Positions 7,406 to 15,421 of a stretch of DNA of 25,597 nucleotides are shown here, piece after piece; position 1 is the first letter of the stretch; the number at the start of each line of letters is the position of its first letter. The DNA lies in assembly GCA_002377855.1 (NCBI GenBank), contig DFQQ01000004.1, forward strand, positions 1 through 25,597. The letters run 5' to 3'. Both the position numbers and the translations under genes were made by a program. The notes under the pieces were generated by a model. That model made no database searches and was not told the origin of the DNA. It was given only the letters and a program-made list of their open reading frames with translations. The DNA comes from Acidovorax delafieldii. GTDB lineage: Bacteria; Pseudomonadota; Gammaproteobacteria; Burkholderiales; Burkholderiaceae_C.

Positions 7406-10096
7406 TCAGACGGAGGCATCGGCCCCAAGGTCGGTGGGCGGTATGCCGCGTGGCAGCAGCAGCGTAAAGCGCGCTCCGGTGGCCTGGCCTTGGGCGTTCA
7501 AGATGGTATCGCCCCGGATGCTGCCGCCATGCGCCTGCACGATGGCGCGGCAGATGGCCAGCCCCAGGCCCACACCCGGCGTGGCGCTTTCGCGGGCACC
7601 ACGCTCGAACTTTTCAAACAGCAGCTCCTCGCGGCCTTTGGGCAGGCCGGGGCCTTCGTCGGTGATGGTCAGGGCCACCGCATCGCTCTGGGCCTGCGCC
7701 CCGATGTGGATGGCCGTGCGGGCGGGCGTGTACTTGGCGGCGTTTTCCAGCAGATTGACCAGCACGCGCTCCATCAGCACGGCGTCGATCTGCAGCAGCG
7801 GCAGGTCGTCGGGCAGGTGCACGTCCACACGGTGGGCGCCCATGGCGGGGGCGCTGGCAGCCAGCGCACTGCCCACCACTTCTTCCAGCGGCTGCCAGGC
7901 CTTGTTGAGCTGCACGGCCCCAGCCTCCAGGCGGGCCATGTCCAGCAGGTTGTTGACTAGCGCGCTCATGCGCTGGGCCGATTGCTGGATGGCGCCGGTC
8001 AGCTCCTGCTGGGCGGGCAGGGGCGGCTGCACCATGGCCAGTGATTCGGCCAGGCCGACCAGTGAGGCCAGCGGCGTGCGCAAGTCGTGCGAGATGGCAG
8101 AGAGCAGCGAGTTGCGCAGCCGCTCGGACTCGATCTGCACGGTGCTTTTTTTCGCCACGTCGATGTAGTGAATGCGTTCGAGCGAAATGGCCAGCAGCGA
8201 GGCACAGGTCTGCAGCAGGCGGCGCGGCTCCACGCCCGGTACCTGGCCTTGCGGCATCGCAACGACAAGCACACCACGGATGCGCATGGGCGCCTTGAGC
8301 GGCAGCACCAGCGCGGGGCTGGAGTGCAGGGTGTCTGTGCCCCGGCCTGCAGGCTCGCCGCGCTCAAACGCCCATTGCGCCACGGCCATGTCCACGGCTG
8401 CCGTGCCGCCAGGCAGCACCTGCAGGCGGTTGTCATCGTCCGATACCACCAAAGTGCTGCCTGCGCTGAACTCGCCGGTGATGAACCGCGTACCGATTTC
8501 CGCCACCTGTTCTGGCAGCAGCGCGGCTGACAGATCACGCGCCATGTCATACAGGCTGCGCACGCGGTGCTCGCGCTCGGTGGCCGCCTGTGCCTGCACC
8601 TTGAGCCCGGCGGTGAGCTGGCCCACTACCAGGGCCACCACCAGCATCACGGCGAAGGTGACGAGGTACTGCGCGTCACTGACCGCGAAGGTGAAGCGCG
8701 GTGGCACAAAGAACAGGTCAAAGAACGCTACGCCCAGAATGGCGGCCACCACCGCTGGACCGCGTCCAAATCGCAAGGCTACGCCCACCACCACCAGAAG
8801 GAAAAGCATGACGATGTTGGTCAGCTCCAGCACGTTGGCCAGCGGGGTGGCGATGACGGCGGCCAAGCAGCAGGCCAGCGCTGCCGCGATGTAACCCGGC
8901 CAGAGCGCAGTGCGGGGGGCTTTCCGGTCTGTAGCGGCGTCGCGGCTAGGCAGTGTGCCCACCTGCAGCAGGTCCAGGTCGCTGGCACTTTGTCCGATCT
9001 GCTCGGCCAGCGTGGTCTGCCACGGCCAGCGCCGGGTGCTGCGCCCCATGACCACGCGCACCAGGTTGTGCTCGCGCGCATAGCGCACCAGGGCCTGCGC
9101 GGGCTGGGAGGCAGGCAGCACCGTGCAGGCCACGGCCCCCAGCTGTTGCGCAAGTTTCAAGGTGCGCTCCACCTGCGGATGCAGCGTGGCCGACCAGCCT
9201 TGCTGCTCGGGCGTCTCGACATGCACGGCGTGCCAGGGCAGGTCGAGCTGGGCGGCCAGACGGGCGCAACTGCGCACCACCTTTTCGGCGTTGTCGCCCG
9301 TGCCCACGCAGGCCAGCAGGGCCTCGCGGTTGGGCCACACGGCTTCGGCAGTGGTGGTACTGGCGCGGCGGTAGGCGCGCATTTCGTCGTCCACCCGGTC
9401 GGCGGTGCGGCGCAGGGCCAGCTCGCGCAGGGCCAGCAGGTTGCCTTTGCGGAAAAAGTTGGCCGCAGCGCGCTCGGCCTGCTGGGGCAGGTAAACCTTG
9501 CCGGCCTTGAGGCGCGCCAGCAGCTCGTCGGGCGGCAGGTCTACCACCACCACTTCGTCGGCCGCGTCAAAAAACTGGTCGGGCACGGTCTCCCACACAC
9601 GGATGCCGGTGATGCCGCTGACGATGTCGTTCAGGCTCTCCAGGTGCTGCACGTTCATGGTGGACCACACGTCGATGCCTGCGGCCAGCAGTTCTTCGGC
9701 GTCTTGCCAGCGCTTGGGGTGGCGCGAGCCTTGCACGTTGCTGTGGGCCAGTTCATCGAGCAGCACCAGGCCTTCGGGGTGCTCTGCCCCCCAGGCCAGG
9801 GCGGCGTCCAGGTCGAACTCGGGCAGGGTGCGGTCTTTGTAGGGCAGGGCGCGCAGGGGCAGGCGCGGCAGGTGCGCGGTAAGCGCCTCGGTGTCGGCCC
9901 GGCCGTGCGTCTCGACCACGCCGATGGTGACGGGCAGGCCCTGCGCTTGTGCCGCGCGCGCCGCCGACAGCATGGCAAAGGTCTTGCCCACGCCCGCGCA
10001 GGCGCCAAAGAACACCTTGAGCCGCCCGCGCTGCTGCTGGGCCTGCTCTTGCTGGATGCGCTGCAGCAGCGCGTCGGGGTCGGGGCGATCCTGCAT
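7406..10096 (-). CDS. kdpD: KdpD sensor histidine kinase
   Basis: KdpD is the membrane sensor kinase that detects potassium limitation or ionic stress and controls KdpE. The 896-aa protein is full length. It has the KdpD N-terminal domain with Walker A GACAGVGKT at residues 31-39, and then a universal-stress-like domain. Four membrane helices lie near residues 400-500, followed by a GAF-like region. A HisKA domain carries phosphoacceptor H670 in ISHDLRTPL, and a C-terminal ATPase domain has N, G1 and G2 boxes (NLLENAAKYTP, DEGPGLP, GVGLGLAI). It lies 67 bp after kdpC, with a palindromic repeat in the gap and no clear ribosome binding site. Confidence 0.96.
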   Translation of the reverse strand: MQDRPDPDALLQRIQQEQAQQQRGRLKVFFGACAGVGKTFAMLSAARAAQAQGLPVTIGVVETHGRADTEALTAHLPRLPLRALPYKDRTLPEFDLDAALAWGAEHPEGLVLLDELAHSNVQGSRHPKRWQDAEELLAAGIDVWSTMNVQHLESLNDIVSGITGIRVWETVPDQFFDAADEVVVVDLPPDELLARLKAGKVYLPQQAERAAANFFRKGNLLALRELALRRTADRVDDEMRAYRRASTTTAEAVWPNREALLACVGTGDNAEKVVRSCARLAAQLDLPWHAVHVETPEQQGWSATLHPQVERTLKLAQQLGAVACTVLPASQPAQALVRYAREHNLVRVVMGRSTRRWPWQTTLAEQIGQSASDLDLLQVGTLPSRDAATDRKAPRTALWPGYIAAALACCLAAVIATPLANVLELTNIVMLFLLVVVGVALRFGRGPAVVAAILGVAFFDLFFVPPRFTFAVSDAQYLVTFAVMLVVALVVGQLTAGLKVQAQAATEREHRVRSLYDMARDLSAALLPEQVAEIGTRFITGEFSAGSTLVVSDDDNRLQVLPGGTAAVDMAVAQWAFERGEPAGRGTDTLHSSPALVLPLKAPMRIRGVLVVAMPQGQVPGVEPRRLLQTCASLLAISLERIHYIDVAKKSTVQIESERLRNSLLSAISHDLRTPLASLVGLAESLAMVQPPLPAQQELTGAIQQSAQRMSALVNNLLDMARLEAGAVQLNKAWQPLEEVVGSALAASAPAMGAHRVDVHLPDDLPLLQIDAVLMERVLVNLLENAAKYTPARTAIHIGAQAQSDAVALTITDEGPGLPKGREELLFEKFERGARESATPGVGLGLAICRAIVQAHGGSIRGDTILNAQGQATGARFTLLLPRGIPPTDLGADASV

Positions 10097-10117
10097 GGCT
10101 ACAGTGTACTCGTCACT

Positions 10118-10178
10118 TTTGAGTCAAATTGGCCTCTGGCGCTTGTCTATAAAGCGCAAGCAGCTATTGTTTTGGTAG
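10118..10178 (-). repeat. Palindromic repeat, family 1 copy 3, between kdpC and kdpD
   Basis: Read on the minus strand, the core is AATAGCTGCTTGCGCTTTAT, then AAGCGCCAGAGGCCAATTTG. GCGCTT pairs with AAGCGC around a short loop. The repeat overlaps the end of kdpC and supplies its TAG stop (10164-10166). It fills most of the 67-bp gap before kdpD, so it may act as an mRNA hairpin separating the pump genes from the regulatory genes. Confidence 0.8.
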
Positions 10179-10775
10179 CGATTCGAGTGCGAGGTTCAAC
10201 GCCAGCACGTTCACACGCGGCTCGCCCAGCAGGCCCAGCCAGGGGCTTTCGGTGTGCTGCTGCACCAGGGCCTGCACCTGCGCCAGCGGCAGGCCACGGG
10301 CCTTTGCCACGCGGGCTGCCTGGTAGTCGGCAGCGGCGGGGCTGATCTGCGGGTCCAGCCCGCTGGCCGATGCGGTGACCAAGTCCACGGGCACCGGTTG
10401 GGTGTTGCCGGGGTCGGCAGCGCGCAGGGCCTCGATGCGTGCCTTGACGGCTTCGGCCAACGCCGGATTGGTGGGGCCCAGATTGGAGCCACCCGAGGCG
10501 GCTGCGTTGTAGGGCATGGGCGCGGTGGCTGAGGGGCGGCCCCAGAAGTGGCCGGGCTCGGTGAACGCCTGGCCGATCAGCTCGGAGCCCACGGTCTTGC
10601 CGCCTTGGGTGATCAGGCTGCCGTTGGCCTGGTGCGGGAAGGCCGTTTGCGCCACGCCGGTCACGGCCAGCGGGTAGAGCAGGCCGGTGATGAGGGACAG
10701 CACAACGAACAGCGTGAGGGCGGGGCGCAGCAGGCCGGTTTGGCTGAGGGAGGTGGGGAGGGGGGATGTGTTCAT
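10164..10775 (-). CDS. kdpC: Potassium-transporting ATPase KdpC subunit
   Basis: KdpC is the single-pass accessory subunit of the KdpFABC potassium pump, needed for stable assembly and high ATP affinity. The 203-aa product has one N-terminal membrane helix at about residues 17-42 (LTLFVVLSLITGLLYPLAV). The large soluble domain contains the conserved GQAFTEPGHFWGRPSAT, SGGSNLGPTNP and VTASASGLDPQISPAAA blocks. GGAGA lies 11 bases before the ATG. The last three residues and the stop codon lie inside a palindromic repeat, so the extreme C-terminus differs from what the ancestral gene had. Confidence 0.95.
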   Translation of the reverse strand: MNTSPLPTSLSQTGLLRPALTLFVVLSLITGLLYPLAVTGVAQTAFPHQANGSLITQGGKTVGSELIGQAFTEPGHFWGRPSATAPMPYNAAASGGSNLGPTNPALAEAVKARIEALRAADPGNTQPVPVDLVTASASGLDPQISPAAADYQAARVAKARGLPLAQVQALVQQHTESPWLGLLGEPRVNVLALNLALESLPKQ

Positions 10776-10821
10776 AGTGAGTCGGTTCTCCAGTGTTTTG
10801 TATGTGGGTGCTTCGGTTTCC

Positions 10822-10890
10822 GCTCGCGCTGAGCTTGTCGAAGGGCTTGCGTGAGGTGTGCCCTGGCTTCGACAAGCTCAGCCCGAACGG
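10822..10890. repeat. Inverted pair of CTTCGACAAGCTCAG units between kdpB and kdpC
   Basis: The 138-bp gap between kdpB and kdpC holds GCTGAGCTTGTCGAAGGGC and, 20 bases later, the inverse unit CTTCGACAAGCTCAGCCCGA. Together they can form a long hairpin. The unit matches the class of REP-like doublets common in GC-rich proteobacteria. A related, larger cluster lies between kdpA and kdpB. Confidence 0.8.
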
Positions 10891-10913
10891 CTGGGGATGT
10901 GACGTGGTTTGGG

Positions 10914-12980
10914 TCACGTCAATCCCGCTGCCGCCAGCACCATGTCAATCAGCTTGATGCCAATAAACGGCACCACTATGCCCCCCAGCCCGTAGATGGC
11001 CAGGTTGCGGCGCAGCAGCGCGGCGGCGCCCACGGCGCGGTAGGCCACGCCCTTCAGGGCCAGCGGGATCAGGAAGATGATGATCAGCGCGTTGAACACC
11101 ACGGCAGACAAAATGGCCGAGGAAGGGCTGGCCAGGTGCATGAAGTTCAGCGCTGACAGCTGCGGGTAGGTGGTGACAAACGCCGCCGGGATGATGGCGA
11201 AGTACTTGGCGATGTCGTTGGCGATGCTGAAGGTGGTGAGCGAGCCGCGCGTCATCAGCATCTGCTTGCCGGTCTCCACGATCTCGATGAGCTTGGTGGG
11301 GTTGCTGTCCAGGTCCACCATGTTGCCGGCCTCCTTGGCGGCTTGTGTGCCCGTGTTCATGGCCACGGCCACATCGGCCTGGGCGAGGGCGGGGGCGTCG
11401 TTGGTGCCGTCGCCGGTCATGGCCACCAACTGGCCGGCGGCCTGGTAGCTGCGGATGAGCTGCAGTTTTGCCTCGGGCGTGGCCTCGGCCAGAAAGTCGT
11501 CCACACCGGCCTCGGCGGCAATCGCGGCGGCTGTCAGGCGGTTGTCGCCCGTCACCATCACGGTCTTGATGCCCATGCGGCGAAGCTCGGCAAAACGCTC
11601 CTTGATGCCGCCCTTGACCACGTCCTTGAGCTCCACCACCCCCAGCACACGGGCGCCATCGGCCACCACCAGCGGCGTGCTGCCCCGGCGCGATACGTCG
11701 TCCACCGCTGTTTGCAGCGCGGTCGGAAACCGCCCGCCCAGTGCCTCCACATGCTTGCGGATGGCATCGGCCGCACCCTTGCGCAGCAGGCGCGGGCCGG
11801 GCAGATCGACGCCGCTCATGCGGGTTTGCGCGGTGAAGGGCACGAACTGGGCGCCAAGGGCTTCAATGTCGCGCTCGCGCAGGTTGAACTTCTGCTTGGC
11901 CAGCACCACGATGCTGCGGCCTTCGGGCGTTTCGTCGGCCAGCGAGGCGAGCTGGGCGGCGTCGGCCAGGGCGGCGTCGGTGACACCCGGGGCCGAGATC
12001 AACTGGCTGGCCTGCCGGTTGCCCAGGGTGATGGTCCCGGTCTTGTCCAGCAGCAGCACGTCCACGTCGCCTGCAGCCTCCACCGCGCGGCCCGAGGTGG
12101 CGATCACATTGGCCTGCATCATGCGGCTCATGCCCGCCACGCCAATGGCGCTGAGCAGGCCAGCGATGGTGGTGGGGATCAGGCACACCAGCAGGGCCAC
12201 CAGCACCACTAGGCTCACGGGCTCTCCCGCGCCGCTGGCCTGCACGCTGAACATCGAGAAGGGCAGCAGCGTAACCACCACGCCCAGGAACACGATGGTG
12301 AGCGCCACCAGCAGGATGGTCAGTGCGATCTCGTTGGGCGTCTTGTGGCGCTTGGCGTTCTCCACCATGGCGATCATGCGGTCCACAAAGGTCTCGCCGG
12401 GGTTCACGGCCACGCGCACTACGATCCAGTCAGACAGCACGCGGGTGCCGCCGGTCACGGCCGAGAAGTCGCCACCCGATTCGCGGATCACCGGGGCCGA
12501 CTCGCCCGTGATGGCGCTCTCGTCCACCGAGGCCACGCCGTCGATGACTTCGCCATCGGCAGGGATGATGTCGCCCGCTTCAATGAGCACCACGTCGCCC
12601 TTGCGCAGGTTGCTGGCCTCCAGCGGCAGCCAGGTCATGGCGGTGCGTGGGGTGTTGCGGTCAAACTGGCCGTCGAGCTTTTTCGCCCAGGTCTGCTTTT
12701 TCAGCCCGCGCAGCGACGCGGCCTGGGCCTTGCTGCGGCCTTCGGCCATGGCTTCGGCAAAGTTGGCAAACAACACAGTGAACCACAGCCACAGTACCAC
12801 GGCGGCAGTGAAGGCCTCGGGTTTGCTGGCGGCCAGCGCGGTGGTGAGGGCGCTGCCCACGTACACCACAAACATCACCGGGTTGCGCCACTGCACGCGC
12901 GGGTCCAGCTTCTTGAGAGCCTCCAGCAGCGCGGGGCGCACCAGGGCGGGGTCGAACAGGGTCAGGGTTGTGCGGCTCAT
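10914..12980 (-). CDS. kdpB: Potassium-transporting P-type ATPase KdpB subunit
   Basis: KdpB is the ATP-hydrolysing P-type ATPase subunit of the KdpFABC complex in the inner membrane. The 688-aa protein is the normal family length. It has the actuator motif TGES at residues 158-161 and the phosphorylated aspartate D312 in DKTGT. The nucleotide-binding KGAADAI is near 401, and the hinge motif MTGDGTNDAP is at 521-530. Several membrane helices lie at 35-75, 215-280 and the C-terminus. AAGGA sits 8 bases before the ATG. It is separated from kdpA by 153 bp, much of it repeats, where this spacing is usually only a few bases. Confidence 0.97.
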   Translation of the reverse strand: MSRTTLTLFDPALVRPALLEALKKLDPRVQWRNPVMFVVYVGSALTTALAASKPEAFTAAVVLWLWFTVLFANFAEAMAEGRSKAQAASLRGLKKQTWAKKLDGQFDRNTPRTAMTWLPLEASNLRKGDVVLIEAGDIIPADGEVIDGVASVDESAITGESAPVIRESGGDFSAVTGGTRVLSDWIVVRVAVNPGETFVDRMIAMVENAKRHKTPNEIALTILLVALTIVFLGVVVTLLPFSMFSVQASGAGEPVSLVVLVALLVCLIPTTIAGLLSAIGVAGMSRMMQANVIATSGRAVEAAGDVDVLLLDKTGTITLGNRQASQLISAPGVTDAALADAAQLASLADETPEGRSIVVLAKQKFNLRERDIEALGAQFVPFTAQTRMSGVDLPGPRLLRKGAADAIRKHVEALGGRFPTALQTAVDDVSRRGSTPLVVADGARVLGVVELKDVVKGGIKERFAELRRMGIKTVMVTGDNRLTAAAIAAEAGVDDFLAEATPEAKLQLIRSYQAAGQLVAMTGDGTNDAPALAQADVAVAMNTGTQAAKEAGNMVDLDSNPTKLIEIVETGKQMLMTRGSLTTFSIANDIAKYFAIIPAAFVTTYPQLSALNFMHLASPSSAILSAVVFNALIIIFLIPLALKGVAYRAVGAAALLRRNLAIYGLGGIVVPFIGIKLIDMVLAAAGLT

Positions 12981-13023
12981 GGCAATTTCCTTATCGGTCT
13001 TATCTTTTTGAATGCACCACCAA

Positions 13024-13118
13024 ACCGTTCACCCCGAGCCCTTCGACAGGCTCAGGACAGGCTTGTCGAAGGGCTGCACAGCGCGTGCCCCGGCTTCGAC
13101 AGGCTCAGCCCGAACGGG
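13024..13118. repeat. Cluster of three CTTCGACAGGCTCAG units between kdpA and kdpB
   Basis: Three units are visible: forward at 13038-13055, inverted at 13058-13074 and forward at 13094-13118, the last ending CAGCCCGAACGGG. The first two are only two bases apart and can fold into a tight hairpin. This fills most of the gap between two genes that are normally tightly coupled. Confidence 0.85.
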
Positions 13119-13133
13119 TGGTGGGGCTGGGCT

Positions 13134-15095
13134 TCAGTGGGGCGACCGGAGCACTAGGTGCTCGACCACGGGGCCCAGCGCCAGCGCGGGCACATAGTTA
13201 AGCAAACCCACCAGCAGCACCACGCCCGCCAGCAGCACTACAAACAGCGGTCCGTGCGTGGGCAGGGTGCCATCGGTGGCGGTGGCGCGCTTCTTGGCGG
13301 CAAGGGACCCGGCCAAGGCCAGCACGGGAACAATCGCGCCAAAGCGCCCCAGCCACATGGCCATGGCCAGCAGCGTGTTGTAGAACGGAGAGTTGGCCGA
13401 CAGGCCCGCAAAGGCACTGCCGTTGTTGTTGGCGGCGGATGAAAAGCCGTACAGCACCTCGGAGAAGCCATGCGCTCCGGGGTTGGCCATGCCAGCGCGA
13501 CCCGGCTCGCTCATCACGGCCACGGCCGTGCCCAGCAGCACCAGCAGCGGGGTGACGAGGATGGCGATGGAGACGAGCTTCATCTCATGCACCTCGATCT
13601 TCTTACCCAGGTATTCAGGCGTGCGGCCAATCATCAGCCCTGCAATGAACACGGCCATGATGGCGAACACCAGCATGCCGTACAGGCCCGAGCCCACGCC
13701 GCCGAACACCACTTCGCCCAATTGCATGAGCACCATGGGCACCATGCCGCCCAGCGGGGTAAAGCTGTCGTGCATGGCAATCACCGCGCCGCAACTGGCG
13801 GCCGTGGTAACGACGGCAAACAGCGCCGAGGTGGCGATGCCAAAACGTGCCTCCTTGCCTTCCATGTTGCCGCCGGCCTGCACTGTGCTGGCGGCTTGGT
13901 CCACGCCGAGCGAGGCCAGCAACGGGTTGCCCTGCTGTTCAAAGGAGGTGGCCGCGACCACCGCCAGCACGAACAGCAAACTCATCGTGGCCAGAATGGT
14001 CCAGCCTTGGCGCTCGTCGCCCACCATGCGGCCAAACACCAGGCACAGCGCGGCGGGGATGAGGAAAATCGCCAGCATCTGAAGCAGGTTGCTGGCGGCC
14101 GAGGGGTTCTCGAACGGGTGGGCCGAGTTGGCGTTGAAAAAACCGCCGCCGTTGGTGCCCAGCATCTTGATGGCCAGCTGCGAGGCCACGGGGCCCATGG
14201 CCAGCGTCTGCGTGGCTTGCGTGGCGGGTTCCGTCACAGGGACGCCCTGGGCGTCCAGCACGGGCTGCCCAGCAGCGTCCAGCCTGGGGGCGTCGTAGCG
14301 CACGGGCTCCAGCGTCTGCACTTCGGTATAGGGCGACAGGTTCTGGATCACGCCCTGGGTTGCGAACACCACGGCCAGCACCAGCGACAGCGGCAGTAGC
14401 ACCCACAGCGTGGCCCGGGTCAGGTCGGCCCACACGTTGCCGATGCCAGGGAGGCTGCCAGACGTGGAAGTCGTCGGCTGCAAACGGGCCGCAGCGGTCC
14501 ATTTTTCACCGTCTTTTTGTCCCATAGCTTGGCTATAGGACTGCAAACCCGGCGAAAACTGTCCTCGCTGGGGCCCGTTTTCGCTATCGACGCTCCACGT
14601 CCGGCAGCCTCCCGCGCCTTCGTGCCGCGCAAACCCGCGCACCAGCGTAATGACGACGACCAGGCCGGTGGCGGCAGACAGAAAGTTCTGCACCGTCAGC
14701 GCCAGCATCTGCGTGAGGTAGCTCATGGTGCTCTCGCCGCCATAGCCTTGCCAGTTGGTGTTGGTGACAAAGCTGATGGCCGTGTTGAAAGCGGAATCGG
14801 GTGCCACCACAGCCATGCCCTGAGGGTTGAGCGGCAGCACCGCCTGCCAGCGCTGCAGCGCATACACGGCCAGCACACCCAGGCCGTTGAACACCAGCAG
14901 GCCCAGCGCGTAGCGCAGCCAGCCGGTTTCTTCGTCGGGCCGCACGCCAGCCAGCTTGAACAGCGGCCCTTCCAGCCGCCGCCCGAGGGCAAAGCGTCCC
15001 GCCATCACCGTGTCGATGTAACGCGCCAGTGGCCAAGCCAGCGCTAGCAGCAGTGCCATGAACACCGCCAATTGCAGCCAGGCACCGGTGCTCAT
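13134..15095 (-). CDS. kdpA: Potassium-transporting ATPase KdpA subunit with in-frame insertion
   Basis: KdpA is the channel-like K+-binding subunit of the KdpFABC pump. All four selectivity-filter regions are visible: TNTNWQGYGGESTMSY near residue 111, GTNGGGFFNANSAHPFENPS, then CGAVIAMHDSFTPLGG, then FSSAANNNGSAFAGL. The ATG overlaps the kdpF stop as ATGA, which fixes the start. At 653 aa it is much longer than the usual 555-600. The excess lies between LVRGFARHEG (ending at residue 160) and GNVWADLTRATL (from 219), where E. coli KdpA has only a few residues. The inserted DNA is a 165-bp near-palindrome. The frame stays open, so a full pump may still be made, though function is unproven. 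Confidence 0.94.
   Translation of the reverse strand: MSTGAWLQLAVFMALLLALAWPLARYIDTVMAGRFALGRRLEGPLFKLAGVRPDEETGWLRYALGLLVFNGLGVLAVYALQRWQAVLPLNPQGMAVVAPDSAFNTAISFVTNTNWQGYGGESTMSYLTQMLALTVQNFLSAATGLVVVITLVRGFARHEGAGGCRTWSVDSENGPQRGQFSPGLQSYSQAMGQKDGEKWTAAARLQPTTSTSGSLPGIGNVWADLTRATLWVLLPLSLVLAVVFATQGVIQNLSPYTEVQTLEPVRYDAPRLDAAGQPVLDAQGVPVTEPATQATQTLAMGPVASQLAIKMLGTNGGGFFNANSAHPFENPSAASNLLQMLAIFLIPAALCLVFGRMVGDERQGWTILATMSLLFVLAVVAATSFEQQGNPLLASLGVDQAASTVQAGGNMEGKEARFGIATSALFAVVTTAASCGAVIAMHDSFTPLGGMVPMVLMQLGEVVFGGVGSGLYGMLVFAIMAVFIAGLMIGRTPEYLGKKIEVHEMKLVSIAILVTPLLVLLGTAVAVMSEPGRAGMANPGAHGFSEVLYGFSSAANNNGSAFAGLSANSPFYNTLLAMAMWLGRFGAIVPVLALAGSLAAKKRATATDGTLPTHGPLFVVLLAGVVLLVGLLNYVPALALGPVVEHLVLRSPH
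14449..14613. mobile_element. 165-bp palindromic (MITE-like) element inside kdpA
   Basis: The ends are 20-bp inverted repeats with one mismatch: GGGAGGCTGCCAGACGTGGA at 14449-14468, complementary to 14594-14613. Inside, further blocks pair: AAACGGGCCGCAGCG on the left with CGCTGGGGCCCGTTTT on the right, meeting at a central CCCATAGCTTGGCTATAGG. The whole element could fold as one imperfect hairpin. Its length is exactly 55 codons and it carries no stop in the kdpA frame. I see no transposase gene and no obvious target duplication. A Rickettsia-type palindromic element inside a gene is the closest analogy. Confidence 0.8.
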
Positions 15096-15187
15096 GAAAA
15101 GTCCTCCGGCCGCAGCAGTACTGCGACCAGGTACACCAACAGGGCAGCAGCCAGCGCGGCTGCCAGGATCATCCAGCCGCTGGTCAT
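15092..15187 (-). CDS. kdpF: KdpF small stabilising subunit of the Kdp pump
   Basis: KdpF is a single-helix membrane peptide that stabilises the KdpABC complex. The 31-aa product is one hydrophobic segment (AALAAALLVYLVAVLLRPEDF), ending with the (L)RPE(D/K)F signature of KdpF peptides. AGGGGG lies 6 bases before the ATG. The stop overlaps the kdpA ATG (ATGA), so translation is coupled, and its own ATG overlaps the stop of a preceding 35-codon ORF. Confidence 0.9.
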   Translation of the reverse strand: MTSGWMILAAALAAALLVYLVAVLLRPEDFS

Positions 15188-15291
15188 GATCTGCCCCCTT
15201 GGCTGCGCGCCTGCAGCCGGGCACAGCCCTTGGCTAAACCATAGATGGAGATCCAAAGCGCGCCACCCGTTGCCATAAAAACCCAGTCCAT
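15184..15291 (-). CDS. Predicted 35-aa membrane peptide, first ORF of the kdp operon
   Basis: This short ORF is supported by a perfect AAGGAG at 15298-15303, six bases before the ATG, and by a TGA stop that overlaps the kdpF ATG. The peptide starts MDWVFMATGGALWISIYG, followed by LAKGCARLQ and a basic tail (RSQGGRS). One hydrophobic helix covers about residues 3-20. I have an impression that other kdp operons carry short membrane peptides with a similar GCARL ending before kdpF, but I cannot confirm this here. The function is unknown. Possible roles are an extra pump subunit or a leader peptide that sets kdpF translation. Confidence 0.6.
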   Translation of the reverse strand: MDWVFMATGGALWISIYGLAKGCARLQARSQGGRS

Positions 15292-15331
15292 GTGCTTCTC
15301 CTTGAGACATGGACCGATGCTAGAAATGCCT

Positions 15332-15383
15332 GCATCAAGATGGGTTTAAGAGGTGGAAACGCGGTATCAAGAAAGCATCAAGA
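15332..15383 (-). promoter_or_regulatory. Candidate KdpE operator region upstream of the kdp operon
   Basis: On the minus strand the motif TCTTGATGC occurs at 15375-15383. TCTTGATAC follows with an 11-bp period (15364-15372), and TCTTGATGC occurs again at 15332-15340. OmpR/PhoB-family regulators such as KdpE typically bind direct repeats spaced by one helical turn. Lying 40-90 bp upstream of the first kdp ORF, this is a reasonable operator or promoter. The assignment is inference from spacing and position only. Confidence 0.45.
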
Positions 15384-15421
15384 CATGCCTTCCGTCTCAT
15401 GAGGCACTGAAAATGGGAATT

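Noticed and set aside
8567..10345. A 592-aa open frame on the plus strand opposite kdpD
   Set aside because: It mirrors the codons of the well-supported kdpD gene, has low-complexity Gly/Gln/His/Ala-rich content and no recognisable domain.
11455..13011. A 518-aa open frame on the plus strand opposite kdpB
   Set aside because: It is Ser/Arg/Ala-rich mirror sequence of a clear P-type ATPase gene.
13024..13118. CRISPR array between kdpA and kdpB
   Set aside because: There are only three units in alternating orientation, with irregular spacing and no cas genes; they fit REP-like doublets.
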